From positions 162,319-226,318 of the forward strand of contig NZ_SOCP01000017.1 in assembly GCF_004364325.1 (NCBI RefSeq): DNA of 64,000 bases, written 5' to 3'. Both the position numbers and the translations under genes were made by a program. Origin of the DNA: Actinophytocola oryzae. GTDB lineage: Bacteria > Actinomycetota > Actinomycetes > Mycobacteriales > Pseudonocardiaceae. Shown piece by piece: positions 26,144 to 36,412 of this stretch. Position 1 is the first letter of the stretch. Each line of letters starts with the position of its first letter. Below the pieces are notes generated by a model. It was not told the origin of the DNA and did no database searches. It saw nothing but the letters and a program-made list of their open reading frames with translations.

Positions 26144-26821
26144 CTACCACCCGCGTTTGCGCCATTCGTCGAGCTTGGAGCGCTCCTCGCCCAATGTGGA
26201 GTCGTCTCCGTGGCCCGGGTAGAACCACGTGTCGTCCGGCAGCCTGTCGAATATCCGCGACGACACGTCGTTGATCAGTGATGTGAAGTTCTCCGGTGAT
26301 GTCGTCCGTCCCACGCCACCGGGAAACAGCGAGTCCCCGGTGAACAGGTGCCCGTGACCGCCCGGGTCGCGGTACAGGAGCGCCACCGAACCAGGGGTGT
26401 GACCACGCAGGTGGATCACCTCGAGAACACAGTCGCCGACCGGGATGGTGTCGCCCTGCGTGACGTACTCGTCCGGCGGCACGGGCAGCGGCCCGGCGTC
26501 CTCCTCGTGGGCGATCGTGTTCGCGCCGTACGCACCGGCGACCGCACCGAGAGCACCCCAGTGGTCCTGGTGCTGGTGGGTCGTCACGATCGTGCGCAGG
26601 GTCGGCCGGTCGTCGCCGTGGCCGATGAGGTCCGACAGGCGTTCCGGGTCGTTTGCGGCGTCGATGAGCAGCGCCTCGCGGGTGTTGCGGCACACCAGCA
26701 GGTAGGCGTTGTTGTCCATCGGACCGACGGAGATCTTCGTGATCGTCAGGGCGTCCAGCGTGCGCCGCGCGGCAGGGCCGCCGGGCTCGACATGACCGGT
26801 GTACTCATCGACAACATCCAC
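26144..26821 (-). CDS. MBL-fold (glyoxalase II-like) hydrolase
   Basis: The product has 225 residues from GTG 26821 (a GTG at 26851 is also open, but it lies inside the promoter motif). The metal site THQHQDHWGA gives HxHxDH, followed by the HTPGSVALL and TGDSLFPGG blocks with further ligands and the C-terminal YPGHGDDSTLGEE. It is the counterpart of the hydrolase found beside uvrA in mycobacteria (Rv1637c type), so it is a core gene. Substrate is uncertain; thioester or peroxide-related thiol conjugates are possible. Its 3' half is scattered as five fragments over the preceding 9 kb. Confidence 0.88.
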   Translation of the reverse strand: MDVVDEYTGHVEPGGPAARRTLDALTITKISVGPMDNNAYLLVCRNTREALLIDAANDPERLSDLIGHGDDRPTLRTIVTTHQHQDHWGALGAVAGAYGANTIAHEEDAGPLPVPPDEYVTQGDTIPVGDCVLEVIHLRGHTPGSVALLYRDPGGHGHLFTGDSLFPGGVGRTTSPENFTSLINDVSSRIFDRLPDDTWFYPGHGDDSTLGEERSKLDEWRKRGW

Positions 26822-26828
26822 GGTCGCG

Positions 26829-26851
26829 ACCCTAGCGGCTGGCACCGACAC
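26829..26851 (-). promoter_or_regulatory. RecA-NDp/PafBC-like promoter of the MBL hydrolase gene
   Basis: On the minus strand: GTGTCGGTG, 8 nt, TAGGGT, then 7 nt to GTG 26821. The consensus TTGTCRGTG-N8-TANNNT is met except for the first base. Spacing implies a leaderless transcript. Confidence 0.5.
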
Positions 26852-26868
26852 GCTGACAGCATGGCAAC

Positions 26869-27414
26869 GTGGATCACCTGATCAGTACCGGCTGGCGCTG
26901 GCTCAACGAGCCCGCGAAGTGGGGCGACGACACCATCACCGCCGACGCGGACACCGACTTCTGGCGCACCACCCACTACGGCTTCGTCCACGAGACCGGC
27001 CACATCCTCGGCACTGACCGCCCCGGCGACTTCGAGCTCACGGTCACCTTCTCGGGTGACTACCAGGCTCAGTACGACCAGGCCGGCGTCGGGCTGTGGA
27101 TCGACGACCGGAACTGGATCAAGTCCGGCATCGAGCTGGTCGACGGCCAACACCTGATCTCCGCCGTCGTCACGCGCGAGGTGTCCGACTGGTCGGTCGT
27201 GGCGCTCGCGCTGCCGACCGAGCGGGTCACGATCAGGGCCGCCAGGGCCGGGGACACCGTGATCATCTCCTACGGGCTGAACGGCGATCCACCGGCGACG
27301 ATGCTGCGCCTCGCCTACCTGCCGCCGGACATGTCGGTGCTCGCCGGTGTGATGTGCGCGTCACCGACGGGGAAGGGGTTCACCACGAGGTTCGAGAGCG
27401 TCGAGATCAGCTAG
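26869..27414 (+). CDS. DUF1349 family protein
   Basis: The product has 181 residues beginning at a GTG. It has the DUF1349 pattern, a concanavalin-like beta-sandwich: WRWLNEPAKW, DTDFWRTTHYGF, FELTVTFSGDYQAQYDQAGVGLWIDDRNWIK, then IELVDGQHLISAVVTR and the C-terminal LAGVMCASPTGKGF. Such proteins are probably carbohydrate or glycan binding; the role is unknown. It diverges from the MBL gene by under 50 bp and its stop overlaps that of the next, convergent gene. Confidence 0.85.
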   Translation: MDHLISTGWRWLNEPAKWGDDTITADADTDFWRTTHYGFVHETGHILGTDRPGDFELTVTFSGDYQAQYDQAGVGLWIDDRNWIKSGIELVDGQHLISAVVTREVSDWSVVALALPTERVTIRAARAGDTVIISYGLNGDPPATMLRLAYLPPDMSVLAGVMCASPTGKGFTTRFESVEIS

Positions 27415-28208
27415 CCCCAGGCGGGGAGCACCGGCACGTCGCCGCGCAGCGCCGTGCCGTCGCCCCGGCCGGTGAGCCACGCGACGACATCAGGCGCGGG
27501 TCCCGCCAGCTCGTAGGTCCGGTCGTCGCCTCGGCCGCCAGTGAGGTCGACCGTGTGGGTCCGGTCACCCGGCAGCTCCGCCGTGAGCCGCATCACGGGC
27601 CAGTCCGGCCTGCCCGAGTGCGGGGACACCGCGCCGGCGACGAGCGCCTCCAGGTGGTGGGCGGGAACGTCGTCGAACGTGAAGTCGACGCCGAGGTCCA
27701 CCAGGTGCACCCACAGCTCGAACAGGCGCATGGACGGCACCTCGGACGCCGAGATGGCGCCCTGCATCCGCGCGGCCACCGTCGCGGTCCACGCCCGCTC
27801 CGGCTGCTCGGTCGCCGCGACCAGGAACCGCGCGCCCGCCGCGCGCAGGTCCTCGCGCAGGATCTGGGCCAGGCGGTCGGCGCCCTCGTCGATGTCCGCG
27901 TCACGGTCGGCCCTGCTCGCGTACATTGGATGCTCGACGCCGGTGCGTGCCCAGGTCAGCAGGTTGACCAGCGCGTCGGCGTTACGGGCAAGATGGGTCA
28001 CGACATGCGCTCTCGACCAGCCGGGCAGCCGGCTCGGCTGATGGATGGTGTCGTCGTCGAGTCCTGCGACAATGAGGTCGAGTCTCTCGGTCGCCTCGCG
28101 CACCAACGGGAGAAGGCGCACCGCGCGCTCCGCCGCCGGCCACTGACCGACGCGACGCCGTGCCGGTACGCCGTTCTGCTCGACCGAAGCCTCAGGTGAG
28201 ATGCTCAT
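27411..28208 (-). CDS. mycothiol-dependent maleylpyruvate isomerase-family protein
   Basis: The product has 265 residues. The N-terminal DinB-like four-helix domain shows the MDMPI signature (LPGWSRAHVVTHLARNADALVNLL, residues about 62-85) whose histidine is a metal ligand, and a second His-containing helix MRLFELWVHLVDLG. A C-terminal MDMPI_C-like domain follows. Such enzymes use mycothiol as cofactor, in line with an actinobacterial host. The exact substrate is unknown. Start is the ATG at 28208; upstream codons lack similarity. Confidence 0.83.
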   Translation of the reverse strand: MSISPEASVEQNGVPARRRVGQWPAAERAVRLLPLVREATERLDLIVAGLDDDTIHQPSRLPGWSRAHVVTHLARNADALVNLLTWARTGVEHPMYASRADRDADIDEGADRLAQILREDLRAAGARFLVAATEQPERAWTATVAARMQGAISASEVPSMRLFELWVHLVDLGVDFTFDDVPAHHLEALVAGAVSPHSGRPDWPVMRLTAELPGDRTHTVDLTGGRGDDRTYELAGPAPDVVAWLTGRGDGTALRGDVPVLPAWG

Positions 28209-28326
28209 ACCGCCCAATCCCCGCGTGTTGGCAGCAAGACATGACTCGGAAAACCAGACCTGGTGAAGCCAGCGTAGGTGAGCACAGCCGGTAACCGGTA
28301 GGCACGGGGCGCAACCCGTCCCGAAA

Positions 28327-28349
28327 TTGTCGGTGCTCCGTCCTACAGT
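28327..28349 (+). promoter_or_regulatory. RecA-NDp/PafBC-type DNA-damage promoter of uvrA
   Basis: TTGTCGGTG, 8 nt, TACAGT: a full match to the mycobacterial TTGTCRGTG-N8-TANNNT promoter used in LexA-independent damage induction. It lies 73 nt before the uvrA GTG. A ten-codon reading frame (ATG near 28361 to TGA 28388) lies in the leader. Confidence 0.7.
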
Positions 28350-28421
28350 GGGCGCGGCCATGCCGCCCGACCCGGGAACCGGCCTGTGACCAGTCAGAAG
28401 AGGAACTTCGAAGGGACTTCA

Positions 28422-31274
<2,853 letters not shown>

Positions 31275-31280
31275 ACCGGG

Positions 31281-32150
31281 TCAGAGGGCGACGGTCACCT
31301 CGGTCAGCTTCTCCGACAGCGACCAGAGCGCCGTCGCCTTCTCCCGGTCGTGCGATGCCGGGCTGGAGCGGGCCAGCCGGGGGGAGCCCGACACCACCGC
31401 GCTCGGACCGACGTAGGCGCCGTTCGGCAGGTCGGCCGTCGCCGCGTACAGCGTGGGAAGGGCACCCATCGCCGCGCTCTGGGCCGCGACCCTGTTGCCG
31501 AGGGCCATCACCGTGTCCAGGAGCGTCTCCGTGTGGGACATCAGGTTCGTCGACGCGTAGCCGGGGTGAGCCGCGTAGGAACCGAGCGGCGAGCCCGCGG
31601 CGGTCAGGCGGCGGGCCAGCTCGTAGGTGAACAGCAGGTTGGCCAGCTTGGACTGCTCGTAGGCCGACCAGCGGCGGTAGCGCCGCCGATCCCAGTTCAG
31701 GTCGTCCAGGTTCACGTGGCCGAACCAGTGGAAGACGCTCGTGACCGTGACCACCCGTTCGGTCAGGCGGTCCAGCAGCAGGCCGGTCAACGCGAAGTGG
31801 CCGAGGTGGTTCGTCCCGATCTGCAGCTCGAAGCCGTCCGCCGTGCGGCGGTGGGGGACCGCCATCACGCCCGCGTTGTTCACCAGGACGTTCACCGGCT
31901 CGTCGATCGACGCGGCGAACTCCCTGACCGACGCGAGGCTCGCGAGGTCCAGTGCGCGCACCTCGACCGTGTCGGCCATCGTCGCGGCAGCCGCCTTGCC
32001 TTTCTCCACATTCCGGCACGCGAGGATCACGCGGGCGCCTGCCGCCGCGAACGCCGTGGCCGCGGCCAGGCCGACACCGCTGTTCGCACCCGTCACGACC
32101 ACGGTGCGCCCGCTCTGGTCCGGGAGATCCGCCACCGTCCACTTCGCCAT
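31281..32150 (-). CDS. short-chain dehydrogenase/reductase (retinol dehydrogenase-like)
   Basis: The product has 289 residues. The nucleotide motif TGANSGVG is at residues 20-27, NNAG near 92, and the catalytic YEQSK near 168. Length and the LDLASLASVREFA and NHLGHFALTGLLLDRL blocks place it with the oxidoreductases resembling retinol dehydrogenase. Substrate unknown. It converges on uvrA with only 6 bp between stops, so no separate terminator is visible. Confidence 0.88.
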   Translation of the reverse strand: MAKWTVADLPDQSGRTVVVTGANSGVGLAAATAFAAAGARVILACRNVEKGKAAAATMADTVEVRALDLASLASVREFAASIDEPVNVLVNNAGVMAVPHRRTADGFELQIGTNHLGHFALTGLLLDRLTERVVTVTSVFHWFGHVNLDDLNWDRRRYRRWSAYEQSKLANLLFTYELARRLTAAGSPLGSYAAHPGYASTNLMSHTETLLDTVMALGNRVAAQSAAMGALPTLYAATADLPNGAYVGPSAVVSGSPRLARSSPASHDREKATALWSLSEKLTEVTVAL

Positions 32151-32182
32151 AGCCGCACCCTAGTGGCGGCATACTCGGAGAG

Positions 32183-32629
32183 GTGTCGCTCAACGACTAC
32201 CGGTTCCGCAGCCTCTGGTCGGTTCGTGCCGACACGGGGCGTGTGTTCGACGCGCTCGTCGACCTCGCCAGCTACCCCGCCTGGTGGCCCGACATCCGCA
32301 CCGTGCACCAGCTCGACGACGACACCGCCGAGGTCGTGTGCCGGTCGACACTGCCCTACGACCTCACCTTCCGCCTGCACCGCGCCATCGAGGACGCCCC
32401 GAACGGGCGAATGCGCGTCGACATGACCGGTGACCTCGAGGGCTACGTCCAGGGCGACGTCGCCGAGCACCGGGCCGCGGGCGCACTTCTCGCCATCTCC
32501 CAGCGGGTCGTCGTCACCAAGCCGCTGCTGCGGGTGCTCTCACCCGTCGCGAGGCCCGTCTTCCGCGCCAACCACGCCCTCATGATGCGGCGCGGCCAGC
32601 GTGGCTTCCGGGCCTACCTGGGCGCCTGA
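32183..32629 (+). CDS. SRPBCC family (polyketide cyclase-like) protein
   Basis: The product has 148 residues starting at a GTG. It is a START/SRPBCC fold: LWSVRADTGRVFDALVDLASYPAWWPDIRTVHQLDD at the N-terminus is the classical opening helix-strand pattern, and the long C-terminal helix (VARPVFRANHALMMRRGQRGFRAYL) closes the hydrophobic pocket. Ligand unknown. It diverges from the SDR gene by 32 bp. Confidence 0.82.
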   Translation: MSLNDYRFRSLWSVRADTGRVFDALVDLASYPAWWPDIRTVHQLDDDTAEVVCRSTLPYDLTFRLHRAIEDAPNGRMRVDMTGDLEGYVQGDVAEHRAAGALLAISQRVVVTKPLLRVLSPVARPVFRANHALMMRRGQRGFRAYLGA

Positions 32630-32751
32630 GGTCATACAGACCGTCCAGTCACACGGGGAGCGGTTGGCGATCCCATGACCGGAACTCGCCACTCCATGCC
32701 CGATCGTCCAGGCCGCTTGGATGCCCGGTGCCGACCGGTCATATTCGTCCC

Positions 32752-33729
32752 ATGAAGGGTTTGGACCCGTGGGCACCCACCGACCCGGTCGGTGAGGCGC
32801 TGCACCTCCTCCGGATGAACGGCGCCTTCTACTGCCGCGCCGAGCTGAGCGCGCCGTGGGGCATGTCGATGCCCGCGATGCCGGGGCACCTGTGGTTCCA
32901 CGTCGTGACCGCGGGCACGTGCTGGCTCGGCACCGGCGACGGCCCGCCACGCGTCATGGGCGCGAGCGAGCTGGTGCTGGTCCCGCACGGCCAGGGGCAC
33001 ACGCTGCTCAGCGAGCCCGGCGTGCCGACCCCGAGCGTCGTCGACCTGCCGCGGGGCCTGGTGAGCGACCGGTACGAGCTGCTGCGTCACGGCGGCGGCG
33101 GCGCGCCGACGCACATGATCTGCGGCGCCATCCGCTTCGACCAGCCGAGCGCGCGGCACCTCATCGAGGTCCTGCCCGAGACCCTGCACATCGAGACGGC
33201 CGGCAGCGCCCCGGACAGCTGGATGCCCAGCCTGCTGCGGCTGATGGCGAACGAGGCGAAGGAGCTGCGCCCCGGCGGCGAGGAGGTGATCACCCGTCTG
33301 TCGGACATCATCGTCATCCAGGCGATCCGCACCTGGCTCGAGGCCGACCCGGCGGCACGCACCGGCTGGCTGGGCGCACTGCACGACCCGCAGCTCGGCC
33401 GCGCGCTCGCGCTGATCCACCGCCAGCCCGACCACCCGTGGACGGTCGCCGACCTGGCGAGCGAGCTGGCGATGTCGCGCTCGGCGTTCTCCGCCCGGTT
33501 CACGAAGGTGGTGGGCGAGCCGGTCATGCAGTACGTGACCCGCTGGCGGATGCAGGTGGCGCTCCGCTCGTTCGAGGAGGGCCAGACGACCACGGCCGAG
33601 CTGGCCCGCAAGCTGGGCTACCGCTCGGAGGCGGCGTTCGCCCGCGCCTTCAAACGCGTGCTGGGCGTCTCCCCGGGCGCGGCCAGGAAACGCCGAGGCG
33701 ACGACCTGCTCGACCTGAGCATGACCTGA
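32752..33729 (+). CDS. AraC-family transcriptional regulator with cupin domain
   Basis: The product has 325 residues from ATG 32752. The N-terminal cupin_6 domain (residues about 10-180; FYCRAELSAPWG, MPGHLWFHVVTAGTCWL, LVLVPHGQGHTL) would bind an effector. The C-terminal AraC HTH_18 domain (about 215-310) has both helix-turn-helix units: WTVADLASELAMSRSAFSARFTKVVGEPVMQYVTRWRM and AELARKLGYRSEAAFARAFKRVLGVSPG. Targets are unknown. Confidence 0.9.
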   Translation: MKGLDPWAPTDPVGEALHLLRMNGAFYCRAELSAPWGMSMPAMPGHLWFHVVTAGTCWLGTGDGPPRVMGASELVLVPHGQGHTLLSEPGVPTPSVVDLPRGLVSDRYELLRHGGGGAPTHMICGAIRFDQPSARHLIEVLPETLHIETAGSAPDSWMPSLLRLMANEAKELRPGGEEVITRLSDIIVIQAIRTWLEADPAARTGWLGALHDPQLGRALALIHRQPDHPWTVADLASELAMSRSAFSARFTKVVGEPVMQYVTRWRMQVALRSFEEGQTTTAELARKLGYRSEAAFARAFKRVLGVSPGAARKRRGDDLLDLSMT

Positions 33730-33794
33730 CGGGAAGCCGGTTTGTCGGCCCCCTGCCGTAGCCTCGGAACCGGGGCCGGAGGCCAAGCCCCGGC

Positions 33795-34358
33795 TCAGCG
33801 CCACCGCGCGAGCACCGCGTCGATGTCCCTGCGCAGGACGTCCGCCACCACGCCCCCGGGGTCGAGCGACCAGTCCATGAGCGCACCCTGCGTCAGCGCG
33901 GCGACGATCCGCGCCGCCTGCGCGGGTGGGGGAGCACCAGGCAGGGCCGCCGCCGCGAACAGGTCGGTCAGCACCTCCCGCACGTTCGCCCGCAGCGCCG
34001 CGAACCCGGCCCGCAGCGCGGGTTCGGCCAGGTCGACGCCCAGCTGACCGAGGTGGTTGGCGGTCGTGGCCGGGTCGTCCACGCCCTCGGTGATCACCAG
34101 CGCCGCCGCCACGATCGCCTCGACCGGGTCCCGGCCCGCGGCCGCGGCCCGCATGCGGGGGGCGACGCTCTCACCGCCCGAGGACATCATCGCGTGCAGT
34201 AGCCGGTGCTTGGAGCCGAAGCGGCCCGCGACCGTGCCGACGGCGACCCCCGCCTCGCCCGCGACCTGGACCAGCGTGAACCCCGACCCGTGTCGCCCGA
34301 TCGCCCGGCCCGCCGCCGCGAGGAGGTCGTCGTCGGAGATCTTGCGGGGGCGCGCCAT
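33795..34358 (-). CDS. TetR-family transcriptional regulator
   Basis: The product has 187 residues. TetR_N HTH spans residues about 8-55 (ISDDDLLAAAGRAIGRHGSGFTLVQVAGEAGVAVGTVAGRFGSKHRLLHAM). The variable C-terminal domain ends LDPGGVVADVLRRDIDAVL. It diverges from the PPOX-family gene; the 44-bp gap contains an inverted repeat overlapping that gene's promoter, so it probably represses it and itself. Confidence 0.9.
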   Translation of the reverse strand: MARPRKISDDDLLAAAGRAIGRHGSGFTLVQVAGEAGVAVGTVAGRFGSKHRLLHAMMSSGGESVAPRMRAAAAGRDPVEAIVAAALVITEGVDDPATTANHLGQLGVDLAEPALRAGFAALRANVREVLTDLFAAAALPGAPPPAQAARIVAALTQGALMDWSLDPGGVVADVLRRDIDAVLARWR

Positions 34359-34365
34359 CGTGTTA

Positions 34366-34395
34366 TTGAACCACGATTCAGAAACGGGGTAGCAT
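34366..34395 (+). promoter_or_regulatory. promoter and TetR operator of the PPOX gene
   Basis: TTGAAC (34366-34371), 18-nt spacer, TAGCAT (34390-34395), then 7 nt to the ATG at 34403, so probably leaderless. The inverted repeat TGAACCACGATTCA (34367-34380) overlaps the -35. Confidence 0.5.
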
Positions 34396-34402
34396 CCGCG
34401 GC

Positions 34403-34861
34403 ATGGCTACCTGGCAGGAGATCGAGAAGGACGCGCCCGAGTTCGCCGAGAAGGTACGCGGCAGGTTCGAGGCAGGCAGGCACAAGACCATGGCGACACT
34501 GCGCAAGGACGGCTCGCCGCGGATCAGCGCGTCGGAGCTGCAGTTCGAGGACGGCGAGGTGACCTTCGGCATGATGGGCGACTCGCTCAAGCTCGCCGAC
34601 GTGCGCCGCGACCCGCGCATCGCCGTCCACAGCCCGTCGATCGACCCGCCGGAGAACGAGGCCGACTGGCACGGCGACGCGAAGCTCTCCGGTCGCGCGG
34701 TCGAGGTGCCGCCGGGCCCGGACGCGGAGGAGGGCTCCGGGGCCTTCCGCATCGACGTCACGGAGGTCGCGCTGACCTACCTCGGCGGCACGCCGCCGGA
34801 CCACCTGGTGATCGAGTCCTGGCACGAGGGCACGGGCTGGCGCCGCCGCACCCGCAAATGA
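34403..34861 (+). CDS. pyridoxamine 5'-phosphate oxidase-family flavin/F420-binding protein
   Basis: The product has 152 residues with the split-barrel flavin/F420-binding fold: KTMATLRKDGSPRISASELQFEDGEVTFGMM is the typical first half, and DVRRDPRIAVH the start of the dimer strand. The C-terminus (DVTEVALTYLGG...LVIESWHEG) matches the TIGR03618-like PPOX class seen in actinobacteria. Cofactor is not decided by sequence alone. Controlled probably by the divergent TetR. Confidence 0.85.
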   Translation: MATWQEIEKDAPEFAEKVRGRFEAGRHKTMATLRKDGSPRISASELQFEDGEVTFGMMGDSLKLADVRRDPRIAVHSPSIDPPENEADWHGDAKLSGRAVEVPPGPDAEEGSGAFRIDVTEVALTYLGGTPPDHLVIESWHEGTGWRRRTRK

Positions 34862-34864
34862 GAA

Positions 34865-34897
34865 ACCCGTTGCCGCCCAAGGAAGGCGGCAACGGGT
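34865..34897. terminator. hairpin between convergent genes
   Basis: ACCCGTTGCCGCC (34865-34877), 7-nt loop, GGCGGCAACGGGT (34885-34897): a perfect 13-bp stem right after the PPOX stop and before the dctA stop. Probably a bidirectional terminator; no T-run. Confidence 0.7.
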
Positions 34898-34948
34898 GTG
34901 GCCTCCGGCCCCCGGTTCCACGCTACGGCACGGCACCGACAGGGCCGG

Positions 34949-36334
34949 TCACCTCGTGGCGGGCTCCGGTGCGGCGGGTGGGGTCGGCTCGGCGGGTGGG
35001 GAGTCCTCCCCGGACCGGGTGTTGCCGTGTTCGTCGAGGAGGGTGCTTTCGTCGAACGGATCGTCGCCCGCCAGGACGCGGTTCGCCTTGTCCCGGTCGA
35101 ACTCTCCTGTCCACGTGCCCAGCAGGACGGTGGCGACCGAGTTGCCCGCGAAGTTCGTCAGCGACCTGGCCTCGGACATGAACCGGTCGATGCCGACGAT
35201 CAGGCCGACACCGTCGACCAGCTCCGGCCGGTGCGACTGCAGACCACCCGCCAGCGTCGCGAGGCCCGCGCCGGTCACGCCCGCCGCGCCCTTCGACGCG
35301 ATGATCATGAACAGCAGCAGCCCGAACTGTTCGCCGACCGCGAGTGGCTTGTCCATGGCCTCCGCGATGAACAGCGTCGCCATCGTCAGGTAGATCGCCG
35401 TGCCGTCCAGGTTGAACGAGTAGCCCGTCGGCACCGCGATGCCCACGACCGGCTTGCTCACGCCGAGGTGCTCCATCTTGGCGATCAGCCTCGGCAGCGC
35501 GACCTCCGACGACGACGTCGACAGGATCAGCAGGAACTCGCGCGACAGGTAGCGGAACAGCGTCAGGATGTTCATGCGCGCCACCAGCCACAGGATGCTG
35601 GACAGGATGCCGAACACGAAGATCAGACACGTGATGTAGAAGGCGATCATGATGATCGCCAGGCTCTTCAGCGCGTCGACGCCGGTCTCGCCGACCACCG
35701 CCGCTATCGCACCGAACGCGCCGATCGGCGCCACCCACATGATCATCGACAGGATGCGGAACACCAGGCGCTGGAGGTGCCCGATGCCGCGCAGGATCGG
35801 CTCGCCCTTGCTGCCGAGCGCCTGCACCGCGAACCCCGTCAACAGCGCGACGAGCAGCGTCTGCAGCACCGACCCCTCGGTGAACGCGGACACCAGCGTG
35901 GTCGGGATGATGCTGAGCAGGAAGTCGACCAGGCTCGTCGGCTCGCCGGCCAGCTCCTTGCCGGCCGCCTGAGCGTCCGGGGTGATGTGCAGGCCCTCAC
36001 CCGGATGGATGATGTTGCCCACGATGAGGCCGATGATGAGCGCCACCGTCGACATGACGAGGAAGTAGCCGATGGCGAGCGTGCCGACCCTGCCGACCTT
36101 CGCGGCCTTGGCCACCGAACCGACACCCAGCACGATCGTGCAGAAGATGATCGGGCTGATCATCATCTTGATCAGGTTGACGAACCCGGTCCCGAGCGGC
36201 TTCAGTTCCTTGCCGAGCTCGGGCCACACCAGGCCGATGAGGATGCCGATCGCGACCGCGACCACGACGGCGATGTAGAGGAAGTGCGTGCGGTCGCGAC
36301 GACGCGGCCGTACTGGCTGTTCAGCGCTGGACAT
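34949..36334 (-). CDS. dctA: C4-dicarboxylate:cation symporter
   Basis: The product has 461 residues from ATG 36334. It is a DAACS-family membrane transporter with at least eight hydrophobic segments and the substrate-site blocks STSSSEVALPRLIAKME (serine-rich hairpin), VPTGYSFNLDGTAIYLTMATLF and VGIDRFMSEARSLTNFAGNSVAT. These match DctA rather than GltP. Imports succinate, malate or fumarate with protons or sodium. The acidic, proline-rich C-terminal tail is cytoplasmic. It diverges from a CitA/DcuS-like sensor kinase, which probably controls it. Confidence 0.9.
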   Translation of the reverse strand: MSSAEQPVRPRRRDRTHFLYIAVVVAVAIGILIGLVWPELGKELKPLGTGFVNLIKMMISPIIFCTIVLGVGSVAKAAKVGRVGTLAIGYFLVMSTVALIIGLIVGNIIHPGEGLHITPDAQAAGKELAGEPTSLVDFLLSIIPTTLVSAFTEGSVLQTLLVALLTGFAVQALGSKGEPILRGIGHLQRLVFRILSMIMWVAPIGAFGAIAAVVGETGVDALKSLAIIMIAFYITCLIFVFGILSSILWLVARMNILTLFRYLSREFLLILSTSSSEVALPRLIAKMEHLGVSKPVVGIAVPTGYSFNLDGTAIYLTMATLFIAEAMDKPLAVGEQFGLLLFMIIASKGAAGVTGAGLATLAGGLQSHRPELVDGVGLIVGIDRFMSEARSLTNFAGNSVATVLLGTWTGEFDRDKANRVLAGDDPFDESTLLDEHGNTRSGEDSPPAEPTPPAAPEPATR

Positions 36335-36412
36335 GCGGGTCATTGTCCGAACGAGTGAGACCTGGGTCACGTTTCTGTTCATTACGTACATGGGTCGAGA
36401 TCAAAGGTTGTT

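Noticed and set aside
28361..28388. Ten-codon leader peptide upstream of uvrA
   Set aside because: It overlaps an alternative uvrA GTG and has no ribosome-binding site; a chance frame is as likely.
33742..33764. TTGTCGGCC-N8-TAGCCT, another RecA-NDp-like match on the plus strand
   Set aside because: Two mismatches in the first block and no plus-strand gene follows; the next gene is on the minus strand.
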